Of a stretch of DNA of 64,000 nt, positions 50,993-58,944 are shown piece after piece (the stretch's first letter is position 1; the number at the start of each line of letters is the position of its first letter). The stretch is taken from assembly GCF_000169155.1 (NCBI RefSeq), contig NZ_AAWL01000001.1, forward strand, positions 285,670 to 349,669. The letters run 5' to 3'. The translations under genes were made by a program, and so were the position numbers. The notes beneath the pieces are model-generated. The model had not been told where the DNA came from. It ran no database searches and worked only from the letters and a program-made list of their open reading frames with translations. This stretch comes from Thermosinus carboxydivorans Nor1 (GTDB lineage: Bacteria > Bacillota > Negativicutes > Sporomusales > Thermosinaceae).

Positions 50993-51724
50993 ATGCTTGG
51001 AAAAATTGAACGAGTAAAACTGTCGGAAGAAATTTTTCAACGTTTGAAAGACATGATTAAAAACGGTCAGTTTGGCTATGGGGATAAATTACCAGGAGAA
51101 AAACGTTTAGCTGAAATATTTGGGGTAAGCCGAACCACGGTGCGTGAAGCGCTGGCTGGTCTAGAAGCCGAAGGATGGATAATCACAAAACAAGGCGGCG
51201 GTACTTATGTTAGACGCCTACATAGCGCCGCAGGTCCGATTGAACCGTTAACTTCTTTGTTAGGTGGAAAAAATGTGGCTATTCTGGAGTTAATGGAAGT
51301 ACGCAAGATACTGGAGTGCGAGGTAGCAATGTTGGCAGCTTTGAGGGCTACGCCAGAAGATATAATTGAAATCAAGGCTGCTTATCGAAATATGGTAGAA
51401 GCAGTAGCTCAAGGCGCTGATACTACCATTTCGGATTTTGCTTTTCATTATGCTGTTGCTAAGGCGGCAAAAAATAATACAATTATTTCTATTATCAGTT
51501 ATTTGTACGAATTATATGCTGAAGTGGTTAAAAATGGCAAGTATCACAAATCTAAGCCTGCCGGCTACAAACTTATTCTGACAGAGCACGAAAAAATAGT
51601 TAAAGCTATTGAACAGCGAAAGTGCCATGCAGCACACAGGGCCATGGAAATCCATCTTGATCGTGCCCACCGTATCCTTGAAGAGGTTCTTGTTGAGTAC
51701 TATAATTCAAATCTTAATCCGTGA
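50993..51724 (+). CDS. FadR-subfamily GntR transcriptional regulator
   Basis: A 243-residue regulator. The N-terminal winged HTH (LSEEIFQRLKDMIKNGQ...EKRLAEIFGVSRTTVREALAGLEAEGWI, about 9-62) is followed by an FCD effector domain with metal-type residues (DFAFHYAVAKAAKN, HEKIVKAIEQR, HLDRAH). GGAGAG precedes ATG 50993. FCD regulators commonly sense hydroxy- or dicarboxylic acids. Located in the island beside the hydroxyacid catabolic genes, it is the likely regulator of the 55.92 and 56.16 kb operator sites. Cut off from that cluster by an ISLre2-like remnant. Confidence 0.9.
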   Translation: MLGKIERVKLSEEIFQRLKDMIKNGQFGYGDKLPGEKRLAEIFGVSRTTVREALAGLEAEGWIITKQGGGTYVRRLHSAAGPIEPLTSLLGGKNVAILELMEVRKILECEVAMLAALRATPEDIIEIKAAYRNMVEAVAQGADTTISDFAFHYAVAKAAKNNTIISIISYLYELYAEVVKNGKYHKSKPAGYKLILTEHEKIVKAIEQRKCHAAHRAMEIHLDRAHRILEEVLVEYYNSNLNP

Positions 51725-51748
51725 TAAATTTTGATACTCCATAAGGGA

Positions 51749-52638
51749 TAGTGCCAAGACATTGTAGGATTTTTTAAGATGACACACATCCTGTTGCCTT
51801 GCTCGTGGGTACGGTCAAGGTCGAAAGGTCATACCGGTTATTCACTTTGTTCCAGACACTTTTCCAAAACTCATCAGCATCTTTATCTACGTTGCTTAGA
51901 TAAATCACACTTTTTAACACACGCCCGCCATCCTTTTTTTCCCAGCCCTCGTGGATTTACACCAAACGGGCTTCTATAACCCGTCCACGTTGACAGACCA
52001 CGTGATCTTCGTCGACTTCAATATAGAGCGTTTGAATTACTTTACGGCCTTGCGCGAGCAACCTAGGCAGCTCGAATTCGCGAACTGCCCGTAAAACTGT
52101 CTATCCGCTTAACGCAACACCGCCGCACTCTGCACCTACCGATTCAGCGCTTTTTCAGTAAGCCATGTCTGCTGCATGTTCAACCAGTGTTGCCTTGCGC
52201 ATATGGGATATATAGCCTGCTTGTTCATCAACCAAATAAGTGTATTGCCCGATTTCTTTATGCTTGTAGTAGGTCCTTTCATACAAAAACAGGTTACGAC
52301 TTCCTTAATGTCGCATTTCGACAAACTACTCACCATGGCCGCTTTGTTTTGTCTTGCTTAATTGTCGATCTAGTTCTTCTAAAACCTGCCTTATAATTTC
52401 ACGGCCAACTTCTTTGAGCGTATCGTGTAGCAGATGTTCAAAACTTTGAAAGTCCATTTTACCAGATAAATTACTTAAAGCAATTTCAACGACAGAAAGG
52501 ATTAAGTAACTGACAGGGCAAACTATATTCCATGAAGACATCACCTCTGAGTAATCATTTTTGGTTACTCGTCCCGGGATGGACGGTGATGTCTTCTTCT
52601 TTTTCGCATCATCAAAATCTTACAACAATTTTACACTA
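51749..52638 (-). mobile_element. Internally deleted ISLre2-like element, copy B
   Basis: An 890-bp element with ends TAGTGCCAAGACATTGTAGG and, read inward from the right, TAGTGTAAAATTGTTGTAAG. Full ISLre2 elements are near 1.5-1.6 kb, so the C-terminal part of the transposase is missing. Begins 25 bases after the gntR stop. Confidence 0.78.
51780..52544 (-). pseudogene. ISLre2/UPF0236-family transposase fragment
   Basis: Hand translation of the minus strand gives an N-terminal helix-rich piece (SFEHLLHDTLKEVGREIIRQVLEELD, in a 72-codon frame ending 52326). Downstream pieces, broken by stops and frame changes, include TLYIEVDEDHVVCQRG and IHEGWEKKDGGRVLKSV and FWKSVWNKVNNRYDL. These match the order of blocks in UPF0236 transposases, including the acidic DED motif. 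At least three in-frame stops are present. Confidence 0.78.
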
Positions 52639-53028
52639 ACGGTATATTATAAATGGGCTGGCTTTCTTGGTGATGTAGTCATTACAACGGTCAAATTAGA
52701 TCGGCTGGTACATAAAATGAGATTTTAATATGACCGCCGAAAGCTACCATCTACAACATCGTAATACCATAATTAACCCCAAAAATGTTCCAAAATTAAT
52801 AACAAAATACTTAACTGCTTGCAATTCCTTGTATTTTAGGTGTTTATTGTTTATCATGGTCAAACCACTTTATCAAATAAAAGGATAGCGGTATGAATCT
52901 GACATAAAATGATTCACACCGCTAATTACTATTAAACAGTTTGAATACACTGTCTCTTTGACATAACGCATGTGAGAAATCCACGGTTTTAATAGTACGT
53001 TTTCAGTCAATTAACAAGCTCACACTCA
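52639..53028. other. Intergenic stretch downstream of the LDH2-type gene
   Basis: About 390 AT-rich bases between ISLre2-like copy B and the stop of the LDH2-type gene. Apart from the terminator hairpin at 52886-52924 I see no gene or motif. Confidence 0.6.
52886..52924 (-). terminator. Terminator of the FAH-SDR-LDH2 operon
   Basis: TAGCGGTATGAATC and GATTCACACCGCTA pair over 14 bases with one mismatch around an 11-base loop. On the minus strand it is followed by CCTTTTATTTG. It lies about 105 bases after the operon's last stop. Confidence 0.65.
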
Positions 53029-54096
53029 TTATAGATTACATTCAACCCTGCACAATTCGCCTTCTTTTCTTAAATCTTCAAGTACAGCTTCGGAAATAGG
53101 AATTCCCTCTGCCAAACGTTTTTCCTTCTTGCGAAGTTCTATTTCACCAGGAAGGAATATTTCATCAACTCCCTTGGCCGGCGAAACTTGCTTCACCATT
53201 GTAATTAACTCGTCTATACTGCTAGTAAATTGACTCACCGGTACAAAAGCTTCCACATTTATTGCACCGAATAAATGACTAATTGTTGTTGGTTGGTCAA
53301 AATCGGCGTACATATCCTTTATTTGTGGCCCAAAAGTTGAACCTGCCAATATCCCTGTCAACACATCAATCAATAAAGCTATTGCCGAACCCTTAGGTCC
53401 ACCAAAAGGCAAAGGCGTGCCAATTACTTTTCCATCAAATACTTCTTTGGGGTTAGTAGTTTCTTCGCCAAACTTATTAAGAGCCCATCCAAGTGGAATT
53501 GGCAAATTTTTCTTAGCAGCAAGAATAATTTTACCCAAAGCCACCACGCTTGTTGCCATGTCGGCAATAATCGGCAAGTGTTTCCCTGCAGGTACAGCTA
53601 CAGCAAATGGGTTAGTCCCAAAAAAAGGATCTTTCCCACCCCAAGGAGCCATTCTTGCCGCTCCGTTGGTAGCCGTAAATCCAATCATATTATGTTTTAA
53701 AGCGATCTTGGCATGATAAGCTGCTGTTCCATAATGATTAGAATTCTTTACAACAATAAAAGATATGCCAGTCTTCTTAGCCTTCTCAATTGCCAATTCC
53801 ATTGTTTTTACGCCTACAACAGCTCCCATACTATTACAGGCGTCAATTACGGCAGTGCTCGGACTTTCAGACACCGTACGCAACGTACAACGTGGATTTA
53901 CAGCATTCATTCTGATTCTTTTTAAGTAGATCGGCATTCTGGAAACACCATGCGATTCAACGCCAGTTAGATCCGCATCTACTAAATTTTCAGCATTTAT
54001 ATATGATTCGTCGCGAGGTACTCCAACTTTTTCAAATAAACTTGCACAATAATCTAGCAAACACTCGGCTTTAACCATTTTATTATTCATTATCAT
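53029..54096 (-). CDS. LDH2/MDG-family (malate/L-lactate/sulfolactate-type) NAD(P)-dependent dehydrogenase
   Basis: About 355 residues of the LDH2 fold, which differs from classical lactate/malate dehydrogenase. Conserved segments are VDADLTGVESHGVSRMP near the N-terminus, NSNHYGTAAYHA with catalytic His (about residue 119), TNPFAVAVPAG and PFGGPKGSAIALLIDVLTG. Family members oxidise L-2-hydroxyacids such as malate, ureidoglycolate, sulfolactate or 2,3-diketogulonate. The start is ATG 54096 or 54102; AGAGG fits 54096 best. Third gene of a FAH-SDR-LDH2 operon in the island. Substrate unknown. Confidence 0.88.
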   Translation of the reverse strand: MIMNNKMVKAECLLDYCASLFEKVGVPRDESYINAENLVDADLTGVESHGVSRMPIYLKRIRMNAVNPRCTLRTVSESPSTAVIDACNSMGAVVGVKTMELAIEKAKKTGISFIVVKNSNHYGTAAYHAKIALKHNMIGFTATNGAARMAPWGGKDPFFGTNPFAVAVPAGKHLPIIADMATSVVALGKIILAAKKNLPIPLGWALNKFGEETTNPKEVFDGKVIGTPLPFGGPKGSAIALLIDVLTGILAGSTFGPQIKDMYADFDQPTTISHLFGAINVEAFVPVSQFTSSIDELITMVKQVSPAKGVDEIFLPGEIELRKKEKRLAEGIPISEAVLEDLRKEGELCRVECNL

Positions 54097-54164
54097 TAAC
54101 ATCCTCTTTCTGTTTATGGATATCCAATATTATGGATAGTCAAATTTCGCATATTAATGCCAAG

Positions 54165-54953
54165 TTAGAAAGCTTTGGTCATACCCCCATCAACCAGCAC
54201 TGTCTGTCCAGTAATGTAGGTATTAGCCTCAGAACACAAGAAGACAGTCAACCGAGCATATTCGTCCGGAGTCCCGTAACGGCCAAGCGGGATATTTTTT
54301 ATTGTGTTTTTATAAACCTCCTCAACCGAAATACCCGCTTTCTGTGCCCTAATCTTATCCAGTTGTTGAATACGAGCCGTTCCGATACGCCCTGGACCCA
54401 TAACATTAATAAGTATGTTGTCTTTACCTAGTTCTTGCGACAACGTTTTTGTAAGACCAACAACCCCCATGCGAAAAGTGTTGGACAAAATCAGGTTATC
54501 TAAGACCTGTTTAACCGACGAAGATGTATAGTTAACAATCCGACCTTTGCCTAGTTTGCGCATGTATGGCAATACCTCACGAATACTGCGAATATATGAT
54601 AGCAAGTTAAGTTCATAAGCTTTCTGCCACGCTTCATCGTCAAAATCATCGAAAGTACCAGCTGGAGGTCCACCAGAATTATTTACAAGCGCATAAATCG
54701 GGCCAAATTTATCAACTGTATTTTTTACTACTCTTTTAATATCTTCTGCTACCGTGATATCACCAACAGTATAGGCCGGCTCACGACCAGTAACGGATTT
54801 GATTTCTGCTTGAGCAGCCTTTAGTTCTTCTTCGAAAGGGCTAAATAGCATTACATTGGCGCCTTCTCTGCTAAACTCCATAGCAGCAGCTTTACCAAGA
54901 CCAGCGCTGGAAGCCATCACCAAGACTGATTTATTTGTTAAACCCAAATCCAT
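54165..54953 (-). CDS. SDR-family oxidoreductase lacking the canonical Tyr-Lys pair
   Basis: A 262-residue short-chain dehydrogenase fold. It has the dinucleotide motif ASSAGLGKA (about 14-22), LVNNSGG (about 88) and a catalytic-type NYTSSS (about 140). Where most SDRs have YxxxK, this protein reads SNTFR, as in a subfamily of FabG-like proteins with an SN-x-x-R motif. AGGAGG precedes ATG 54953. It lies between the FAH and LDH2 genes. It may bind NAD(P) and act as a reductase with altered chemistry, or be non-enzymatic. Confidence 0.85.
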   Translation of the reverse strand: MDLGLTNKSVLVMASSAGLGKAAAMEFSREGANVMLFSPFEEELKAAQAEIKSVTGREPAYTVGDITVAEDIKRVVKNTVDKFGPIYALVNNSGGPPAGTFDDFDDEAWQKAYELNLLSYIRSIREVLPYMRKLGKGRIVNYTSSSVKQVLDNLILSNTFRMGVVGLTKTLSQELGKDNILINVMGPGRIGTARIQQLDKIRAQKAGISVEEVYKNTIKNIPLGRYGTPDEYARLTVFLCSEANTYITGQTVLVDGGMTKAF

Positions 54954-54957
54954 GTTC

Positions 54958-55845
54958 CTACCTCCTATTACGTACTTTTAAGTCAATTACCGGGTTAGCC
55001 AATGGCTCAAATCCGTCAATGTGACACTCAATAACATCGCCGTCATTGATTTGCACTGCCCGCGGCGTACCAGTAAGAATAATATCCCCGGGCAACATCG
55101 TAGCCACTTTAGAATGGAAGGAAACCAAATAAGCTGGTGGGAAAGTCATGTTTGACACTACATTTCGCGCATGAATTCTACCATTAATTACAGTGGCAAC
55201 ATTTAGCTTATTGACATCTTCAATTTCATCCGGAGTTACAAGTACCGGTCCAAAACTCAAAAAAGTATCAAAATTTTTAGCGCGTGTCAAATAACGAGGA
55301 TTAATACGTAGAATATCTTCAGCAGTCATATCAATTATGGTAGTAAAACCAGCGACTACGTTCAGCCAATCCTTTTCTTCTACATCTTTGCATTTTTTCC
55401 CAAAAATAATGGCCAATTCCGATTCACCAGTAGTCTTTTCTGACTGCAATGGAATTTTTATTTCTTCACCCGGTCCAATAATTGTGGTGTCAAATTTAGC
55501 AAAACTGGCAGGAGCCAAAGTAGGCGCCTTTTCAGCAAGATCTCCGGCATGATCAACATAGTTTAGCCCTATACCCCAGATTTTAGATGGATGACGATAA
55601 AGCGGCGCATACCGTACTTCATTTTTGGAAATAGCATATTGGGACAAACTCTCCAATTTTTCCTTACCACCGTTGCGATACCACTCATTCATGGCATCGA
55701 GTTGATTAGTTTGTATTAAAGTAAACACTTCAGTTGCCCAATTTTGGTTGAGCTTTTCATTAATTGTACTTACAGGAAGCAATCCCGCCCCTGTCACTAC
55801 AGCAGCTACCTCTGCTCCATTAAGTTTAATTGTTGCCAATCTCAT
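54958..55845 (-). CDS. Fumarylacetoacetate hydrolase (FAH) family protein
   Basis: A 295-residue enzyme. The N-terminal domain precedes the FAH core: IWGIGLNYVDHAGD, a GESELAIIFGKKC metal-site segment (Glu ligands) and TAEDILRINPRYLTRAKNFDTFLSFGP, then ILTGTPRAVQINDGDVIE. Family members cleave or hydrate C-C bonds in 2-oxo or 2-hydroxy acids (for example 2-keto-3-deoxy sugars acids, acylpyruvates, oxaloacetate). AGGAGGAAG precedes ATG 55845. First gene of the operon, controlled by the palindrome 80 bases upstream. Reaction not determined. Confidence 0.88.
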   Translation of the reverse strand: MRLATIKLNGAEVAAVVTGAGLLPVSTINEKLNQNWATEVFTLIQTNQLDAMNEWYRNGGKEKLESLSQYAISKNEVRYAPLYRHPSKIWGIGLNYVDHAGDLAEKAPTLAPASFAKFDTTIIGPGEEIKIPLQSEKTTGESELAIIFGKKCKDVEEKDWLNVVAGFTTIIDMTAEDILRINPRYLTRAKNFDTFLSFGPVLVTPDEIEDVNKLNVATVINGRIHARNVVSNMTFPPAYLVSFHSKVATMLPGDIILTGTPRAVQINDGDVIECHIDGFEPLANPVIDLKVRNRR

Positions 55846-55863
55846 GAAAACTTCCTCCTTCTG

Positions 55864-55903
55864 TTAATTTGTTTTGTTTTTGATTAATTTGTTTTGTTTT
55901 TGA
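55864..55903. repeat. Perfect 20-bp tandem duplication in the FAH leader
   Basis: TTAATTTGTTTTGTTTTTGA occurs twice back to back (55864-55883 and 55884-55903). It lies in the 5' leader of the FAH operon between the operator and the ribosome binding site and may be a recent slippage event. Confidence 0.9.
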
Positions 55904-55921
55904 TCTTTATTCGTTCCTTTT

Positions 55922-55944
55922 AGTTGTATGGTTATCATACAACT
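55922..55944. promoter_or_regulatory. GntR-type operator upstream of the FAH operon
   Basis: AGTTGTATG-GTTAT-CATACAACT, nine-base perfect arms with a five-base centre. The inner TGGTTATCA fits the T-G-G-T-N-A-x-C-A pattern of FadR-subfamily sites. Confidence 0.75.
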
Positions 55945-55993
55945 TTTAATTAAAAACCACCTCCATTTTTCAAGATTATTAGCTGTTGACTCA

Positions 55994-56024
55994 ATAATAC
56001 TGTTTCATCCCAAAACTTGTCAAT
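55994..56024 (-). promoter_or_regulatory. Candidate promoter of the FAH-SDR-LDH2 operon
   Basis: On the minus strand TTGACA (56024-56019) and TATTAT (55999-55994), 19 bases apart, upstream of the palindromic operator. The spacing is long, so this is tentative. Confidence 0.45.
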
Positions 56025-56119
56025 TTACTATTTTTTTAAAAATAATGCCAAATACCGTAAAAAATCTAGATAATCGCCAATATTTTCACGAAAATCCTTT
56101 AATTGCAATTTTTTTGCCA

Positions 56120-56150
56120 TTGTGATTTTTCGTTAAATTTATGTTATAAA
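56120..56150 (+). promoter_or_regulatory. Candidate promoter of the DASS transporter
   Basis: TTGTGA (56120-56125) and TATAAA (56145-56150), 19 bases apart, with the second operator-like site starting 14 bases beyond the -10, where a bound repressor would block initiation or elongation. Confidence 0.45.
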
Positions 56151-56163
56151 AGAAATTGATAAA

Positions 56164-56184
56164 AGTTGTATGGTTGTTAGACAA
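56164..56184. promoter_or_regulatory. Second, degenerate GntR-type operator before the transporter
   Basis: AGTTGTATGGTTGTTAGACAA repeats the left arm and centre of the 55.92 kb palindrome exactly (AGTTGTATGGTT) with an imperfect right arm. Lies in the transporter leader, so one regulator could control both divergent arms. Confidence 0.6.
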
Positions 56185-56296
56185 ATTTTGCGTGGTTTTA
56201 TTAAGGAAGGAGGTGCCCTGCAGACTTATTGGCAGATTAAACAGATAAAAATAAAACATCGCTGAAAACTTTAATTTAAAGCAAAGGAGTGTATCA

Positions 56297-56320
56297 ATGC
56301 ACAATGGCAAATACTTTTGA
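56297..56320 (+). other. Seven-codon ORF at the transporter start
   Basis: ATG CAC AAT GGC AAA TAC TTT TGA lies seven bases after GGAG, ideal spacing. It overlaps the transporter start (ATG 56304) in another frame. Either a tiny leader peptide coupled to the transporter or the trace of a one-base change at the true start. Confidence 0.4.
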
Positions 56321-57770
56321 AGCATGGGGTCGAAAATATGGACTTATCTTATCGGTCATAGTTGGAATAATCATTTGGCTAATACCCACCCCAGCCACTA
56401 TGACAATCACCCAACATAAACTGCTGGCCATATTCGGCGGCGCAGTAGTTGCTTGGATTACCATAGGTATAAACTTTGCAGTGAGTACCTTCGCAATTGT
56501 TACTCTTCTGTATTTTTGGGTAGGTAACCCTGATGGAAAAGTCAATAAAGCAGGCGAACTTATCCGCAATGCTGATTTCGCAGTCGGCGGTTTCGCTTCC
56601 TCATCATTATGGTTGTTGGTTACCGGCTTCGTTATTTCAATTGCTATGACAAAATCTGGAGTAGCTAAAAGACTAGCCTTACATATGATGCAGATTTTAG
56701 GCCGAACACCAGCTGGCGCTATCTACGCTTCAATGCTCGCTAATTTCATTATTGCTCCGCTGACGCCTTCAAACACCGCCCGAACAGCCGCTATGCTTCC
56801 TATCGTCGAAGGTATCGCAGAGGCTTATAAGGCAGAACCAGGCAAAAGCAATTTTGGCAAAGCTCTATTCTTAGCCACCACATATACATCTAATATTACC
56901 GCCTCAGCTTTTCTAACCGGAACCATCCCCAATCCTGTATCAATCGGCCTTATTGCAGCAGCAGCTGGCACATCTATCTATACTACCTGGAGCTATTGGG
57001 CACTGGCTGCTGTACCGACTAATATCATTATTTTATTGGCTACAGCTTGGTTGTTACTAAAATTATTCCCACCCGAAGTCAAAGCACTTCCCGGCGGTGT
57101 GGAGTACATCAAACAAGAACTAGCTGCCATGGGCCCAATTTCAGCCAATGAAAAAAAAGCCATTACTTATTTTGCTTTAGCCCTTTTATTATGGTCCACC
57201 GACGCAATTCATAAATTCAACTCCACTATGGTTGCTTTTTTCGTATCTCTCTTAATTTTCCTGCCGAAAATCGGTGTGCTCAATTGGAAAGAAACTGAAA
57301 AGTCATTACCGTGGGAACTCTTTGTTTACTTCGGCGGTGTATTGACCTTAAGTGATGCATTGATGAAAACTAAAGCTTTTGAGTGGCTTATCAAGTCACT
57401 ACTTTCATCTCTTGGCTTGCATAATATACCAATGATACCGCTCCTTATTCTTCTTATTGGCTTTAGTATCTTCAGCCATATCATTTGGTCAACTACTACC
57501 GCCATGACGGGGGTAATGATCCCTATCTATATTGGTTTAGCTAAAGCACTAGGTTTTGATATAGTAAGCTTCGTTTTGCCACTAGCTATCATGATGGCTT
57601 ACGCCCTCTTCCTACCATTCAATACTATGGGTAATATCATTATGTTTGGTACTGGCCACTATACTGTAACTGAACAACTTAAGTCATCACTGATTTTGGG
57701 CGTAATCATCTGGGGGCTTTGGATACTTACTGCCTTTAGTTGGTGGCGAATAATCGGTCTTATTCATTAA
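56304..57770 (+). CDS. DASS (SLC13/CitT-type) family anion transporter
   Basis: A 488-residue inner-membrane carrier with about 11-12 hydrophobic segments and two re-entrant SNT-type motifs: APLTPSNTARTAAMLP (about 155) and a second LPFNTMGNI near residue 440. Family members bring in di- and tricarboxylates (succinate, malate, citrate, tartrate, 2-oxoglutarate) with sodium or by exchange. The ribosome binding site is spaced 14 bases from ATG 56304, and a better-spaced ATG opens a seven-codon frame. Diverges from the FAH operon and shares its operator region, so it probably imports the substrate catabolised there. Confidence 0.9.
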   Translation: MANTFEAWGRKYGLILSVIVGIIIWLIPTPATMTITQHKLLAIFGGAVVAWITIGINFAVSTFAIVTLLYFWVGNPDGKVNKAGELIRNADFAVGGFASSSLWLLVTGFVISIAMTKSGVAKRLALHMMQILGRTPAGAIYASMLANFIIAPLTPSNTARTAAMLPIVEGIAEAYKAEPGKSNFGKALFLATTYTSNITASAFLTGTIPNPVSIGLIAAAAGTSIYTTWSYWALAAVPTNIIILLATAWLLLKLFPPEVKALPGGVEYIKQELAAMGPISANEKKAITYFALALLLWSTDAIHKFNSTMVAFFVSLLIFLPKIGVLNWKETEKSLPWELFVYFGGVLTLSDALMKTKAFEWLIKSLLSSLGLHNIPMIPLLILLIGFSIFSHIIWSTTTAMTGVMIPIYIGLAKALGFDIVSFVLPLAIMMAYALFLPFNTMGNIIMFGTGHYTVTEQLKSSLILGVIIWGLWILTAFSWWRIIGLIH

Positions 57771-57782
57771 AAACCAATAAAC

Positions 57783-57814
57783 CCAAGGCAATCACCGCGA
57801 AAGTTTAGCCTTGG
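57783..57814 (+). terminator. Weak hairpin after the transporter gene
   Basis: CCAAGGC and GCCTTGG form a seven-base stem with an 18-base loop, followed by TAAAAACGG rather than a T-run. Possible attenuator or leftover; low confidence as a terminator. Confidence 0.25.
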
Positions 57815-57924
57815 TAAAAACGGTTACTCATTTCACCAACCGGAACAAGATGTGCAATGCTGTAACCACACTGAAATGAAAGCATGATTATAATTGAAAA
57901 ATGAAAGCACAAGGAGGTATTTCA

Positions 57925-58905
57925 ATGATCAAAGTTATTTATTTTGATAAAGTTTTTCCTGACATGGTAGAACTAATTGAATCTATAAAGCCATCAGGCG
58001 TTACTGTCACTTACTGGTATACATTAAATGACAAGGAAAAAGAACAAGCCTTAAATTCAGCTGATTATTTCTTGGTTGCTTTATACAAAATCACACAAGA
58101 ACTTATCCAGAAAGCACCGAAACTAAAGATGATTCAAAAAACTGGTGTCGGAGTTGACAATATTGACCTTGCTGCTGCAAAAACACTAGGAATTCCGGTT
58201 GCTAACACTCCCGGCGGTAATGCTACAAGCGTAGCAGAACTTACACTCGGCATGATTATTAATCTATATCGAAAAATTAACATATTAGACCGCGAAACAA
58301 AAAAAGGCAATTGGATGTCATGGGAATTTCGCCCATCATCTTATGAAGTAAAAGGTAAAACACATGGTATTATCGGATTTGGTAACATTGGACGAGAAGT
58401 CGCCCGTTTATCACAGGCTTTTGGAACAAACGTGATCTACTATGATCTACGACGTCTAGAGCCTGCTGAAGAAAAACGTCTCAATGTAACCTATCATGAA
58501 CTTAACGAACTACTGCAAAAATCCGATATTATCAGTATTCATTTACCTTTAACTCCTGATACAAAAAATCTCATAAGTGAGCGAGAATTGGCATTACTAA
58601 AGCCTACAGCACTCCTAATTAATGTAGCACGCGGTAATATTGTTGATGAAGTAGCCCTTTACCGTGCTTTGAAAGAAAACAAACTTCTTGGAGCGGGTAT
58701 TGACGTTTGGTCCAAAGAACCGGTAGAAGATAACCCACTGCTCACATTAAACAACGTTTTGGCAACACCTCACATAGGGGCAGGCACACGAGACACTCTC
58801 CAGACAGTGTTGGGATTGGCTTTTGAAAACATAATAGCAACTACTAGAGGAAAAAATCCCCGTTTTGTTGTAAACGGAGTTACTACAATACAACAAAACC
58901 GTTAG
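57925..58905 (+). CDS. D-2-hydroxyacid dehydrogenase (phosphoglycerate dehydrogenase-like)
   Basis: A 326-residue NAD-dependent dehydrogenase. The nucleotide motif is GFGNIGREVARL (about residue 150), catalytic Arg lies in INVARGNIVDE, Glu in WSKEPVEDNP and His in TPHIGAGT. AAGGAGGT eight bases before ATG 57925 fixes the start. Downstream of the transporter in the same direction. With the L-specific LDH2-type enzyme in the same island it could interconvert D- and L-hydroxyacid through a 2-oxoacid. Substrate unknown. Confidence 0.9.
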   Translation: MIKVIYFDKVFPDMVELIESIKPSGVTVTYWYTLNDKEKEQALNSADYFLVALYKITQELIQKAPKLKMIQKTGVGVDNIDLAAAKTLGIPVANTPGGNATSVAELTLGMIINLYRKINILDRETKKGNWMSWEFRPSSYEVKGKTHGIIGFGNIGREVARLSQAFGTNVIYYDLRRLEPAEEKRLNVTYHELNELLQKSDIISIHLPLTPDTKNLISERELALLKPTALLINVARGNIVDEVALYRALKENKLLGAGIDVWSKEPVEDNPLLTLNNVLATPHIGAGTRDTLQTVLGLAFENIIATTRGKNPRFVVNGVTTIQQNR

Positions 58906-58944
58906 TATTCTGTATAAATTAACCTTGACAAGCAAGCATGAAGC

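Noticed and set aside
57783..57814. Strong terminator after the transporter
   Set aside because: The stem is only seven pairs and has no T-run; kept only as a weak hairpin.
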